Below, piece by piece: positions 8,697 to 18,002 of a stretch of DNA of 64,000 nt. A program made the translations under genes and the position numbers. Numbering within the stretch: position 1 is the stretch's first letter; each line of letters begins with the position of its first letter. The DNA is from Bacillota bacterium (GTDB lineage Bacteria > Bacillota > Clostridia > Lachnospirales > Lachnospiraceae): positions 39,680 through 103,679 of the forward strand of contig JAEYSV010000042.1 of NCBI GenBank assembly GCA_023434365.1. Reading direction: 5' to 3'. The notes below the pieces were generated by a model. That model searched no databases. It was not told where the DNA came from and saw nothing but the letters and a program-made list of their open reading frames with translations.

Positions 8697-9671
8697 TTAT
8701 CCTTTTATAATATCATTTACTTCTTCCATCTGCTTTTTTGTTAATGGTCCAAAATCCAGCGCTCTGATATTGGATTCAACCTGCTTAACATTCTTAAATC
8801 CAGGAATGGGCACCATGAATGGGCTTCTTGCCCAATTCCACGCCAACGCTCCCTGCGACATGGTACGCCCGCCAGAAGTGATAATCTCTCTAATAGCCTC
8901 CAGTTTCTTAAGTAATTGACTGTTTGGAACTCCTTGATTAAAATATACCATCCAGTCTAATGATCCAGAGCGAATGTCGTCTTTTGGTAACTTGCTGTTT
9001 AGGTTATACTTACCCGACAGCAATCCCATAGCCAACGGCTGTCTGTTTAATCCCATGACTTCATGTTCATCAATAAGTTTAATCATTTCTTCATTATTCG
9101 CAAATATATTTAGGTCAAATTGTATTGCACTGCATGCGGGATACTGTAAAATTGCATCTGCTTTATTGGGAGCATCCGTACTCCAGCCATAACTGCGGAT
9201 ATCGCCTCTTTCTCTTAGAATCTCAAGTGTCTCTACTACATCATCAATTTGCTCTAACGTTACAGACTGCAAATGAAGTTGATAAATATCAATGTAATCC
9301 GTACGAAGTCTTCTTAGCGAATCATGACATTCTGCTATAATCGATTCTCTCTCTATACTTTCTCCCCGTCCTTCTTTTTTCACATCATCACAAGGACATC
9401 CAAACTTGGTAGCGATCAGAACTTTATCTCTCACATCATGTAACGCTTCCCCAAGTACTTTCTCGCTATGTCCATAACCATACGTGGCTGCTGTATCGAA
9501 TAATGTGATTCCACTCTCATATGCATATCTCAGAGCTTTGATTGAATCCTGATCGTCTACTTTTGACCAACCAAGGGGAAGACCTTCTGGTCCCCAAGTA
9601 CCGCCGATAGCCCAGCATCCCATTCCTAATGGTTTTATTGTTTGATTCAGTTGCTTAATATTAAGTTCCAT
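8697..9671 (-). CDS. Aldo/keto reductase
   Basis: A 324-residue NAD(P)H-dependent aldo/keto reductase with the (beta/alpha)8 fold. Visible are the catalytic tetrad region FDTAATYGYGHSE (Asp and Tyr), ATKFG (Lys), and QLHLQ (His), and the C-terminal cofactor motif VPIPGFKNVKQVESN. It reduces aldehydes or ketones; the exact substrate cannot be read. The start lies after AGGAGG-like sequence at 9682-9688. The next upstream gene on this strand is the MocR-type regulator, 141 bases away, which may control it. Confidence 0.92.
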   Translation of the reverse strand: MELNIKQLNQTIKPLGMGCWAIGGTWGPEGLPLGWSKVDDQDSIKALRYAYESGITLFDTAATYGYGHSEKVLGEALHDVRDKVLIATKFGCPCDDVKKEGRGESIERESIIAECHDSLRRLRTDYIDIYQLHLQSVTLEQIDDVVETLEILRERGDIRSYGWSTDAPNKADAILQYPACSAIQFDLNIFANNEEMIKLIDEHEVMGLNRQPLAMGLLSGKYNLNSKLPKDDIRSGSLDWMVYFNQGVPNSQLLKKLEAIREIITSGGRTMSQGALAWNWARSPFMVPIPGFKNVKQVESNIRALDFGPLTKKQMEEVNDIIKG

Positions 9672-9812
9672 AGTCTCACTTACCTCCTGATTTTTACTTC
9701 TTATTTTAGCTACTATATATCATAAAATCATAATAGCTACGAATGCAGGTATGTTCAAGGTCCACTTCTTTATGTATTTCATAGAACCAATTTATTCATG
9801 TGATTGTATTTA

Positions 9813-11201
9813 TTACGGTTCTAAGGCGATTTTTAATCTTTTCACTCCTTCTTCTATCTCACTAAAACTTAATTCTCCATATCCCAAAACAAGTTCATTT
9901 TGGTGATTTCCTTTCACTATCGAATAATTCTCTACAAAATCAACAATGACGCCGCCCTCTTCTAGCGACTGCGTATCCTGATCTGTAAAATCTCTACGAT
10001 ATTTAAAGAGTAGATGCAAACCAGCATATTCTCCGGATACCTCCGCATGAGTTTCAAAAGCCTCCTCGATACATTTCATCAGATGCAACCGCTTCTTTTC
10101 ATAGACTTTTTTTATTTTGTATATATGTTTATCCAAATACTTATATTCAAGAAATTCAGCTAATGCCAGCTGTAAGGTTGGGTTGACCCACAGATTCGAA
10201 ATCTCCATTTGTTTCATCATCATATCACACAAATGATGTGGAACAATCATATAACCGATTCGCAGAGAGGGAGAGAATATTTTGCTAAAACTTCCACAAT
10301 AAATAACCCGTTCCGGGTCCAGATTACGAAGTGGCTGCAATGGTTCACCCCTATACCTGAATTCACAATCATAATCATCTTCAATCACATAAGCATTCTT
10401 CTGATTGGCATACTGTAATAAGGCAATACGGCGTGCTACCGGAAGGATTCCACCAATCGGAAACTGATGAGAGGGAACCACATAGATTAAGTCCGTCTTT
10501 GGAATCATTTTTAAACCTTCTATCTCCATACCCTGTGCATCAACCGAAACAGGAAGTAATTCATAATTATAATTGGAAAAGTTATGACTTACAAAATGAA
10601 TGCACGGATCTTCTATCGCAATTTTGTTATACATCTTTTTAAAGGTTTTTGCTACGAGCTCTACTCCACCAGAGGTTCCGGGTGTAATAATAATCTGATG
10701 ATAATCGCATACAATTCCTTTTACCCTATACACATAATCACAAATAGCTCTCTGTAATTTTTCTTGCCCGACAAAGTTGCTATAAGAGTTCACTTCGAGC
10801 TCCTCTTCCATGCACGCTTGCTTTAATAGCTTTGACCAAATGGTTTTGGGAAATAATTTGGCATCCGGATTACCAGCATTGAAAGAAATAATGTTATCCT
10901 TCTTATGTACTTTACTTATCTTGTAAGAAATGCTATCCTTTTGTAATTGAGAGTATCTTCCAATATCTACGACATAAGTTCCTGATCCCTCCATACTCAT
11001 CAGATAACCTTCTGCAATTAATTGCTCATAAACTTGTATCACGGTATTACGTGATACACCCATTTCATTCGCCATACTTCTAGAAGATGGTAGCCTTTCC
11101 CCGGCAATCAGGTTGCCATTTAAGATTGCATTCCTTATTTGATTTTGTAACTGCTTTGCAATAGATAATGCCATTGTCCTGTTAATCTCAAACCCATACA
11201 T
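9813..11201 (-). CDS. MocR/PdxR-type regulator (GntR HTH fused to aminotransferase fold)
   Basis: A 462-residue MocR-family regulator. The N-terminal winged helix of the GntR type (residues 10-80; AGERLPSSRSMANEMGVSRN) precedes a fold-type I aminotransferase domain (about 105-460). The PLP-binding Lys is K307 in YCGSFSKIFSPSLRIGY, and DDYDCEFRY carries the cofactor-contacting Asp and Tyr. Such proteins bind PLP as an internal aldimine and act as activators or repressors. It is divergent from the aldo/keto reductase at 11343, with 141 bases between, so that gene is the likely target. Confidence 0.93.
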   Translation of the reverse strand: MYGFEINRTMALSIAKQLQNQIRNAILNGNLIAGERLPSSRSMANEMGVSRNTVIQVYEQLIAEGYLMSMEGSGTYVVDIGRYSQLQKDSISYKISKVHKKDNIISFNAGNPDAKLFPKTIWSKLLKQACMEEELEVNSYSNFVGQEKLQRAICDYVYRVKGIVCDYHQIIITPGTSGGVELVAKTFKKMYNKIAIEDPCIHFVSHNFSNYNYELLPVSVDAQGMEIEGLKMIPKTDLIYVVPSHQFPIGGILPVARRIALLQYANQKNAYVIEDDYDCEFRYRGEPLQPLRNLDPERVIYCGSFSKIFSPSLRIGYMIVPHHLCDMMMKQMEISNLWVNPTLQLALAEFLEYKYLDKHIYKIKKVYEKKRLHLMKCIEEAFETHAEVSGEYAGLHLLFKYRRDFTDQDTQSLEEGGVIVDFVENYSIVKGNHQNELVLGYGELSFSEIEEGVKRLKIALEP

Positions 11202-11342
11202 CGTATCACCTCCGCAATTGGTACCTTTAATATCTTAGTCAAATGGCTCTTTTAATTACCATTTTTTATTATATAATAATATCCATCATTATACAAATAA
11301 TGAAATAAAACAACAATACAAGGGTATTAGATAGGAGGAAAT

Positions 11343-12353
11343 GTGAAATATGTTAATTTGGGTAACACCAATGAAAAGGTAAGCGAAGTGTGCCTCGGAG
11401 CAATGATGTTAGGAACCGCAATGGATAAGAAATCTTCTTTTCAGGCTCTTGATCACTTTTACGAAAAATTAGGTGGTAATTTTATTGATACCGCCAATTG
11501 TTATACCTGGTGGATTGGAAACGGAGAATTTATCGGTGGCGAAAGTGAGACTATACTGGGAGAATGGATGAAGGAACGAAAGAACCGAGATCAACTGTTT
11601 ATTGCTACAAAAGTAGGTGCACGCATAAGCGATCCGAATCGTATCAGATTATCCAATGGCGTAGTAGAATGGGATCAGATAACTAGTGAATATGAGGGGT
11701 TAAAAAAGGAAGTCATTCTTCGTGAAGTTGAAAACAGCTTACGTAGATTAAAAACAGACTTTATAGATTTATATTATACACACGTCTATGACAACAACAC
11801 ACCTATTGATGAAACTATGGATGCTCTGAACACTCTGATAAAAGATGGGAAGGTTAGGTATCTTGGCGCAAGCAATCTATCTACAAACCAACTCCGCAAT
11901 GCCAATCATGTATGTGAAGATCATAATCTGCAGAAATACAGTGTATTGCAATCTGAATATTCCTATATACATCCTAAGGAAAGAACCACAGCTGACACGG
12001 CAGGACACGCCGGAAAAGAAGTATTTGAATATGTATCTACCGAAGGTATGGCTTTTTGTGCCTACTCACCACTATTAAAAGGAATTTACACCAATACCGA
12101 TAAAAGAAATCAATACAATAATTGGTCACATTTTGATTCTGAAGAATTCTGTAAGAAATTAGATTTAGTTGAAAAAATATCAAAAAAACTCAATATAACA
12201 GGCAATCAGTTGGTTCTTGCTTGGATGCTGCGTAAGAATCCACGAATTATACCAATCCTCGGATTTAGTAAAATCGAACAGTACCTTGAAAATGTTCATG
12301 CATGTAACATAACTATTCCGGATGAGTATCTAGCTTTGATGGATGCAGAATAA
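11343..12353 (+). CDS. Aldo/keto reductase
   Basis: A 336-residue aldo/keto reductase of the YajO/IolS type. The catalytic residues are in FIDTANCYTWW (Asp, Tyr), ATKVG (Lys) and YYTHVYD (His), and the cofactor site is RIIPILGFSKIEQYLEN. The start is GTG at 11343, with AGGAGG at 11334-11339; an ATG two bases earlier is out of frame. The gene is divergent from the MocR-type regulator and is followed by a DinB-like gene 51 bases downstream. Substrate unknown. Confidence 0.92.
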   Translation: MKYVNLGNTNEKVSEVCLGAMMLGTAMDKKSSFQALDHFYEKLGGNFIDTANCYTWWIGNGEFIGGESETILGEWMKERKNRDQLFIATKVGARISDPNRIRLSNGVVEWDQITSEYEGLKKEVILREVENSLRRLKTDFIDLYYTHVYDNNTPIDETMDALNTLIKDGKVRYLGASNLSTNQLRNANHVCEDHNLQKYSVLQSEYSYIHPKERTTADTAGHAGKEVFEYVSTEGMAFCAYSPLLKGIYTNTDKRNQYNNWSHFDSEEFCKKLDLVEKISKKLNITGNQLVLAWMLRKNPRIIPILGFSKIEQYLENVHACNITIPDEYLALMDAE

Positions 12354-12404
12354 TGTAGATTCAAAAGACATTGATATAATTAATAATAATGAGAACGAGG
12401 GGAG

Positions 12405-12905
12405 TTGTTAGTTATAAACGAATTTATAAAAAATAATCAAGAACTAATTAAACTGATTGAAGAATGGGAGCCAAAATTATCGCAGCTTCCAGAAGAACTA
12501 CTAGCAACAAGAAGAAACAGCCAAAACAGAACAATCAAGCAGATTGTTGGACATATGATTGATTCGGCTTCAAACAATACCCATAGGATAATCCATCTGC
12601 AATATCAAGCCAGTCCTTTGATATTTCCTGACTACGCAAACCTTGGTAATAATGATAGATGGATTGCAATACAGAACTATCAAGATGAAGATTGGTATAA
12701 CCTGGTCCAGTTATGGAAATATTCCAATACTCATATAGTCCATGTTATAAACAACGTATCTATGGATAAATTGGATAATGTATGGATAAGTGCACTAAAC
12801 GACACTATCTCGCTTAATGAAATGATAAATGATTATTTACGTCATATAAGGCTGCATTTGAGTGAAGTTGATGATCTGATTAATAACAAAGCCAACATCT
12901 TTTGA
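12405..12905 (+). CDS. DinB-like four-helix protein
   Basis: A 166-residue protein of the DinB/YfiT superfamily, whose members are four-helix bundles that often bind metal through three histidines and include thiol transferases. Likely ligand histidines are in VGHMIDSASN and DYLRHIRLHLSEVD. The frame opens with a TTG at 12405, but the GGGGAG before it lies too close, so the exact start is unsure. It sits 51 bases after the aldo/keto reductase gene and ends inside its own terminator hairpin. The function may relate to thiol or detoxification chemistry; that is inference. Confidence 0.8.
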   Translation: MLVINEFIKNNQELIKLIEEWEPKLSQLPEELLATRRNSQNRTIKQIVGHMIDSASNNTHRIIHLQYQASPLIFPDYANLGNNDRWIAIQNYQDEDWYNLVQLWKYSNTHIVHVINNVSMDKLDNVWISALNDTISLNEMINDYLRHIRLHLSEVDDLINNKANIF

Positions 12906-12918
12906 TGTTGGCTTTGTT
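12885..12918 (+). terminator. Strong intrinsic terminator overlapping the DinB-like stop codon
   Basis: A perfect 15-bp stem (12885-12899 and 12904-12918) closes a TTTT loop. The left arm is inside the last codons and the stop codon lies in the loop and right arm. The stem begins with AACAAAG and so ends with CTTTGTT, giving a short U-tract. Confidence 0.8.
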
Positions 12919-12988
12919 AAAGTGATTTATGGCCTCAGAGTAAACCACCCGTTTGATGGGGGGTTATAATTTTATAGAATATTCCTAA

Positions 12989-13204
12989 CTATAATATAGA
13001 ATCAATAATTAAAAAAATTATAAACGAGAAGAATACAATAGACAAAACCGCACCCGCGATTTTCGTTTCTTTTATATACCAGTCAGAAGGTTCGCCCCCG
13101 TAGCTCTTCCAACTCTCTGTTATTTTCCAAAAGAGTTCAGGGTTTAAAAACATTAATAAAAACACAGCAAGCAATAAGATAGATGCAAAGATAGCAATAA
13201 TCAT
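12989..13204 (-). CDS. Small membrane protein, DUF6199-like
   Basis: A 71-residue protein with two membrane helices (about residues 3-20 and 48-70) around a conserved-looking core NPELFWKITESWK...EPSDWYIKETKIAG. The pattern fits DUF6199, a family of unknown role. It is the last gene of the lemA-DUF2207 run, 74 bases after DUF2207, so it may share the same transcript. ATG at 13202-13204 follows GGAGGAAAT. Confidence 0.7.
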   Translation of the reverse strand: MIIAIFASILLLAVFLLMFLNPELFWKITESWKSYGGEPSDWYIKETKIAGAVLSIVFFSFIIFLIIDSIL

Positions 13205-13278
13205 AATTTTATTTCCTCCATTCTATATTGTAATAGAAACACTGACACTTTTACAACCTGTCTATCTTGCCAGCCTTC

Positions 13279-14355
13279 TTATCTAGATAATCTGACTAAT
13301 AGGTGCGGTCTATCAAAACTATGTAAATTTATTTTGTACTGTTTGCTGATTTCCCTCACAATTTGCTCATTCTCTTCTAGTACGATTGCGTACACAAGAT
13401 AGTCATCCCACAACGCGACCTGTTCCTTTGTCGCTTCCGAAAGCAGACTAAACTCGTGTATAAACCGAGATAGTCCGGCGATTTTTTCAGCCATTTCATT
13501 GCCAAGCGCCGTTCTTTCCCATAAAACATCCCCGCGAATTCTATAACTTACCATTTTAAAAACAAGATAGAATGGCACGAATGTAAACATATTAACCAAT
13601 AAAAGACAAGCACATGATTTTACCAAATCAACCACAGATTCTATATCATATAAATCCAAATGAAGGAATACCCCCCACAAGGATAGGCCAATGACCTCAC
13701 AAAAAAGAGCAATTGCTATGTATTTCGTTCCGGTATTATCTCTATTCACTGCTTTCTTCTTGATATATCCCAAATGTTCAGCTTCACAAAAACGATTTTG
13801 CCTCCACTGCGAAAACGACTTTTTGCTATTCAACTTGCCATTTTTAATATATCTCAACAATTCATTCTCGCTGTTGTCAAGTTTCTGCGTGTTTTTAGCT
13901 GTCACACTTATGCTACCATTCTTCTGAATACATATGGCTTTTTTATTATGCATCCTGAGCAGGGTAGCCACAACGTCTTTCCTTCCGTAAATATCCAAAT
14001 CAATCAGCAGACTGGCAAGCGCAGGGTTAATTTCATTTAGGTTGTCTCGGTAATAATCTATGTGCTGTACAGGAACAAAGGTGGAATCATCGCGTATGCG
14101 CCTGGCTTTGCCCATTTGTATACCTAGCGCGACAGCCGCGAGTAGAACTGGAATAATAAGCATCGAAAGTATAAAATAAGATAAGGCCAATGCAAGTGTA
14201 TATGTCTCTAACGCGGTCCAATCGTCAAAGATTCCGATGGAAAAACTAAAGAACAGGACAAAAACATAAGAGCATACAATGACCGCAAGGAAAACCAATA
14301 TATTTTTCCGTTTTTGCCGTTTACTAAGTTTTGTCTTAAATCTTACCTTTGTCAT
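13279..14355 (-). CDS. DUF2207-type membrane protein (LemA partner)
   Basis: A 358-residue membrane protein matching the C-terminal cytosolic and membrane part of DUF2207 proteins. There are two N-terminal membrane helices (about residues 18-40 and 52-78), a winged-helix-like soluble region (about 95-200), two more helices (about 210-275), and the diagnostic RFIHEFSLLSEATKEQ...WDDYLVYAIVLEE block. It lacks the long extracytoplasmic N-terminal domain of full DUF2207 proteins (usually 550 or more residues). It starts 12 bases after the lemA stop, so the two are co-transcribed. The role in the cell envelope is unknown. Confidence 0.85.
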   Translation of the reverse strand: MTKVRFKTKLSKRQKRKNILVFLAVIVCSYVFVLFFSFSIGIFDDWTALETYTLALALSYFILSMLIIPVLLAAVALGIQMGKARRIRDDSTFVPVQHIDYYRDNLNEINPALASLLIDLDIYGRKDVVATLLRMHNKKAICIQKNGSISVTAKNTQKLDNSENELLRYIKNGKLNSKKSFSQWRQNRFCEAEHLGYIKKKAVNRDNTGTKYIAIALFCEVIGLSLWGVFLHLDLYDIESVVDLVKSCACLLLVNMFTFVPFYLVFKMVSYRIRGDVLWERTALGNEMAEKIAGLSRFIHEFSLLSEATKEQVALWDDYLVYAIVLEENEQIVREISKQYKINLHSFDRPHLLVRLSR

Positions 14356-14367
14356 ATAAACACCTCA

Positions 14368-14928
14368 TTAAAAGTTGATTTTCATGTCACCCTTTTTGTC
14401 TTCAGCGGGCATAAAATATAATTCATCTTGAAAATGAAACACTTTCGCAATAACACATGAGGGAAACTGGTGAATCATATCTTTATAAATAAGTACCGTG
14501 TCATTGTAAAACTGGCGAGCATAAGCAATTTTGTCTTCTGTTTCATTTAAACTGGTTTGCAAATTAATATAACTTATATTCGCTTTTAAATCTGGATAAG
14601 ATTCAGCAACTGCAATCAAGCGCAACAACTGACCCGAAAGCTGGTCATTAGCGGTTATCGCCTCCATCGGCGAAGGTGCTGATTCAACCGCGTTTCTTGC
14701 GGCAGCAACTTTTTCAAAAATTTCCTTTTCGTGAGAAGCATATCCCTTAACCGTTTCCACCAGATTAGGTATCAGGTCCGTACGACGTGTAAGCTGGACA
14801 TCAATTTGAGCCCATTGTGTGTTCACACGGTTGAGCCCCTTTACAAGCTTGTTATAGGCATGTATGCTATAGAAACCAAGCAGGGCTGCAATAAAAATAA
14901 TGACTCCAGTAATAATATAACCTTCCAT
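14368..14928 (-). CDS. lemA: LemA family protein
   Basis: A 186-residue LemA protein. One N-terminal membrane helix (residues 3-22) is followed by an extracytoplasmic or cytoplasmic antiparallel helical domain with the family motifs NRVNTQWAQIDVQLTRRTDLIPNLVETVKGYA and LKANISYINLQ (quoted in parts). LemA proteins are widespread and of unclear function; they are usually paired with DUF2207 or TPM-domain proteins, as here. The ATG at 14926-14928 is chosen for GGAGG 5 bases before it; a longer frame exists to 15003 but would add an unlikely basic tail. Confidence 0.92.
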   Translation of the reverse strand: MEGYIITGVIIFIAALLGFYSIHAYNKLVKGLNRVNTQWAQIDVQLTRRTDLIPNLVETVKGYASHEKEIFEKVAAARNAVESAPSPMEAITANDQLSGQLLRLIAVAESYPDLKANISYINLQTSLNETEDKIAYARQFYNDTVLIYKDMIHQFPSCVIAKVFHFQDELYFMPAEDKKGDMKINF

Positions 14929-15044
14929 GAAAACCTCCATTTTGTAGCCAAATTGATGGCATGATTTTTTTAACTTTTGTCTAACCTTTGGGTATCGGTT
15001 CAACCATATGTAAGAATAAATGGGTGCATTACAACTAAAGGAAT

Positions 15045-15689
15045 TTACTGTATAATTGAATGACTATGAATATAAAATTCTTCCTGACTTGGCTGGAATT
15101 TCTTTTCCATTTTTTCCAGACTCCCATCAAAGTGAGCGACTTCTTCTTCGTCGATCTTCATCACAGGGCTGTCATAATAAACCCATTTCCTCCCATCCAA
15201 AGCTTGCGGCTTCAGTTCTTTTACCATCATTGCTGCTGGGAATGTTTCATTCTCAAGACAGATATTGTTCTTTTTACAACTCTTAAAGCCAAGGCTCACA
15301 TAATTGCTTGGGTTTCCAAATATTACAATCACATCATAACCAAGTGAAACCGCCTGTTCAAAAGAATGCTTTATAAGCATTTTCCCGTAACCCATTCTTT
15401 GGTATTCCGGAATAATGCAAACCGGACCGAAGGTAAGGATTTCTTTTTCTTCCCCTGACTCATCAACAAGTTTTGCTTTTGTGTACATTATATTCCCGAT
15501 TATCTGATTATCAACTTCAATCACCAGATCTAACTCCGGCACAAAGTCCTTGTGGGATCGCATAACATGAACTAAATAGTGTTCATTGCACCCTGGAATA
15601 TATAAGTTCCAAAAAGATTTCCTCGTGATTTCTTCTACTCTCTCATAATCTGTTTCTTTTTCATTCCTAATTGTAACTATTTTGTTCAT
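15045..15689 (-). CDS. GNAT family N-acetyltransferase
   Basis: A 214-residue acetyltransferase. The GNAT acetyl-CoA motif is seen in FGPVCIIPEYQRMGYGKMLIKHSFEQA (Q/RxxGxG/A type), followed by GYDVIVIFGNPSNYVSLGFKS, typical of the YhbS-like subgroup. The N-terminus, about 45 residues, forms the first strands and helix. The acceptor substrate is unknown. It starts after TAGGAGGTTTCA, a very good site. No clear operon partner is seen; the lemA operon begins 117 bases downstream. Confidence 0.9.
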   Translation of the reverse strand: MNKIVTIRNEKETDYERVEEITRKSFWNLYIPGCNEHYLVHVMRSHKDFVPELDLVIEVDNQIIGNIMYTKAKLVDESGEEKEILTFGPVCIIPEYQRMGYGKMLIKHSFEQAVSLGYDVIVIFGNPSNYVSLGFKSCKKNNICLENETFPAAMMVKELKPQALDGRKWVYYDSPVMKIDEEEVAHFDGSLEKMEKKFQPSQEEFYIHSHSIIQ

Positions 15690-16023
15690 TGAAACCTCCT
15701 AGTCTATCACACTTTGCTTTTATTATACATCATTTATCAGAATGTTCCCAGTATTATACAAAAAAACTAAGTCTATGTGCCATTTTACTGACTCATACTT
15801 TTCCTCTAATAGTATGATATTTTTCGTAACCCTCTCATTACCACTTGGTCTATGTAGTTAATTTTTACCCCGGGTAAATATAAACACTATATATACATTT
15901 AGAATAGACCTAGAAACCAGCTTTATAAGCTATTCTCTAGGTCTACTAAATAAATTGATAAAATTAATCAACTCCTCCTTAATAGTGGCTGACACTATTA
16001 TTGCTTTTTACTCCTTCGCGTTA
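15690..16023. other. Intergenic region between the GNAT and pirin genes
   Basis: No convincing gene is seen in these 334 bases. The stretch holds the promoter side of the GNAT gene and a terminator-like hairpin at 15906-15944. Confidence 0.5.
15906..15944 (-). terminator. Terminator-like hairpin downstream of the pirin gene
   Basis: AGACCTAGA (15906-15914) and TCTAGGTCT (15936-15944) form a perfect 9-bp stem with a second inner AGCTT/AAGCT pairing. The following T-tract is poor, so its strength is uncertain. Confidence 0.55.
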
Positions 16024-16863
16024 TTAATACGAAATCTCATTTTGTAAAAAAGTCCCCTTTTTCAGGTCGTCAAAAGCTTTATTCAACTCTTCTTTCGAGT
16101 TCATGACAATTGGGCCACCCCAAAATATTGGTTCATTCAAGAGTTTTGAACTAATAAATAATACTTGGGCATTCTTGTCTGTTGCTTTTATCTCAACAAA
16201 ATCACCAGAGCACAGTTTTACTGCTGTCTTTTCCTTGATCAGATCACCTGTGATATACGCATCCCCTAAGAGGGTGAACACCATAACAGATCGTTCGCTA
16301 TCAGTATTCACAACTACAGAAGCATTAGGGTCAAGGTGAATATCATAGTAGTCCAAAGGTAAATATTTGCTTTCATATCCTTTTCTTCCTTCAAACTCAC
16401 CTGCGAGAATTCTCAGTTTTCCGTTTGAAATCTCAACTTCTTCAATTTCAGAATTCTTGATACTGTGATAAGCCGGAGGAACCATTTTATCCTTTGCCGG
16501 AAGATTAAGCCAAAGCTGCACACCGAGCAATCTTTCAGCTGCTGGCAGCTTTTCTTCATGCAATATTCCGGAGCCTGCCGTCATCCACTGGACTTCCCCT
16601 TCCCCAATGGTATCCTCATTGCCTAAGCTGTCCCTATGAGTCATATATCCACGATACACATAGCTAATCGTTTCGATACCTCTGTGTGGATGGGTAGGAA
16701 ATCCGGCTGTATACTCATCGGGATTTGTACTGTCAAAAGAATCGAGCATTAAAATCGGATCGTATTCATGAACCGTTTCATATCCCAAAACTCTGACCAG
16801 TTTAACTCCTGCACCGTCCTGTGTTTTATATCCTTTCACCTGTTGCATAATTCTTCTTTCCAT
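16024..16863 (-). CDS. Pirin family protein (bicupin, possible quercetinase)
   Basis: A 279-residue pirin. The N-terminal cupin carries the metal-binding set FPTHPHRGIETISYVYRG (two His), HRDS and ILHEE (His, Glu). The C-terminal cupin covers about residues 170-275. Bacterial pirins such as YhhW act as quercetin 2,3-dioxygenases or redox-sensing metal proteins. The start chosen has GGGAG 9 bases before it; an ATG five codons later is also possible. It appears to be a single-gene unit. Confidence 0.92.
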   Translation of the reverse strand: MERRIMQQVKGYKTQDGAGVKLVRVLGYETVHEYDPILMLDSFDSTNPDEYTAGFPTHPHRGIETISYVYRGYMTHRDSLGNEDTIGEGEVQWMTAGSGILHEEKLPAAERLLGVQLWLNLPAKDKMVPPAYHSIKNSEIEEVEISNGKLRILAGEFEGRKGYESKYLPLDYYDIHLDPNASVVVNTDSERSVMVFTLLGDAYITGDLIKEKTAVKLCSGDFVEIKATDKNAQVLFISSKLLNEPIFWGGPIVMNSKEELNKAFDDLKKGTFLQNEISY

Positions 16864-16961
16864 GTATTTTCACTCCCTTATGATTTTGCAGTATATTGGT
16901 AGTATCTACTTTAAATAGCTTATCTTATTCCCAAGGGTAAACAGTCATTCACAATTACAGT

Positions 16962-17022
16962 TGATAGTAAGGCTGTGGGAGAGAAAATCGTTAAGGATTT
17001 GGGATTAGATGAAATTCACTCT
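16962..17022 (+). pseudogene. Fragment of a heavy-metal P-type ATPase gene
   Basis: These 61 bases match 29031-29091 of the intact metal ATPase gene in this window with about eight mismatches (near 87 percent). They encode the DNKAVGEKIGKDLGLDEVYA-like stretch of the P domain as DSKAVGEKIVKDLGLDEIHS. No start or flanking ATPase sequence remains. It abuts the broken M20 peptidase gene on the other strand, so the whole 16.9-17.5 kb patch looks like a decay hotspot. Confidence 0.75.
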
Positions 17023-17026
17023 GCAA

Positions 17027-17523
17027 TCAAATTAATGTTAATAAATGATAAACAATCTCGCTGCATTTTTCCAAATCAAATATACTACTATATTCATCAC
17101 AAGAATGAACTTGATTCATGCCACAGGCGATAACGATTCCCCTAATACCATGTTTATGAAAATTATTATTATCACTTCCACCGAAAGTCTCAATAAATTC
17201 AGCAACGCTCCTAATATTGTTGTTCCATCACTTGTAATCCTTCCATCTTCATGGAAAATTGCCTTCTTCCCCCGTCCGGGTTCAACAGTATCCATATGTG
17301 CTGACAAAAGTATCGGCTCTCCGGGAAGTTCACCTGACAGGATACCATAGAGATTCCCACAATTACCATTGTATTCAATACCTGCATCGTCCTCATATAC
17401 TTCGAACCCAAGTTTCTTCAGAATTGGCATCAAATAATCTGCCATTTCTCTTTCCCTAAAGGAAAGGGAGTCAATTTCATTCAATTTACGAAATTCTTCT
17501 TTTAATCGTTCACAATTCATCAT
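17027..17523 (-). pseudogene. M20 family peptidase (PepT-like), internal deletion and frameshift
   Basis: The N-terminal part reads as a PepT-like di/tripeptidase up to LLSAHMDTVEPGRGKK (the first metal-binding His and Asp) and SDGTTILGA. At about 17203-17212 the frame is lost. In another frame the true C-terminus follows: GGSDNNNFHKHGIRGIVIACG, then NQVHSCDEYSSIFDLEKC, ending at a TGA at 17027-17029. Family members are about 370-410 residues; here only about 165 codons remain, so the dimerisation domain and several metal ligands are missing. The gene cannot make an active peptidase. Confidence 0.85.
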
Positions 17524-17548
17524 AACATTCCCTCTTCAGTGAATTATA

Positions 17549-17926
17549 CTATTTCTTATCAATATGGAATATTCCGATTTCCTTATAGTGCTCAATTTTA
17601 TAATTAACAATATTAAGACTACTATCTAAATTCGCCATTTGTTCATGAATTCTTGTTCGGTGCCTTATCAACAACTCTCTTCTCTCCTCTATCGAATCCT
17701 TACCCTTAAGACACAGTCGCATAAATTCTTTGATTTCCTGTAAAGGCATACCGGAATTCCTTAAACAGCAGATTAAGTTAATCCACTCCAAATCATCTTC
17801 GGAGAATTGGCGGATACCACTTTGTGTTCTTGTGATAAATGGTATCAGTCCTTCTCTGTCATAATATCTTATAGTATGCTCAGTTAACTTTGTTTTTTCT
17901 GAAATTTGCTTGATTGTAAACATCAT
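17549..17926 (-). CDS. MerR family regulator (AdhR-like)
   Basis: A 125-residue MerR protein. The winged HTH is MFTIKQISEKTKLTEHTIRYYDREGL (residues 2-27, quoted in part) and is followed by a coiled-coil dimerisation helix (about 80-115). It has no cysteine-rich metal site, and its size and sequence fit the AdhR/YyaN-type aldehyde-responsive group. It is divergent from the alcohol dehydrogenase gene, whose promoter has the 19-bp spacer required by MerR activators, so it is very likely that gene's regulator. Confidence 0.88.
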   Translation of the reverse strand: MMFTIKQISEKTKLTEHTIRYYDREGLIPFITRTQSGIRQFSEDDLEWINLICCLRNSGMPLQEIKEFMRLCLKGKDSIEERRELLIRHRTRIHEQMANLDSSLNIVNYKIEHYKEIGIFHIDKK

Positions 17927-18002
17927 TCTCCCTCAATCATTCTATTCATAGGTTTTGTGTTAAAAACATTTTAACATAGTTTAGATATTTTTCAATAATT
18001 GC

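Noticed and set aside
12906..12988. C/G-rich imperfect hairpin after the DinB-like gene as a second terminator
   Set aside because: The stem has a central mismatch and no clear T-run in either direction.
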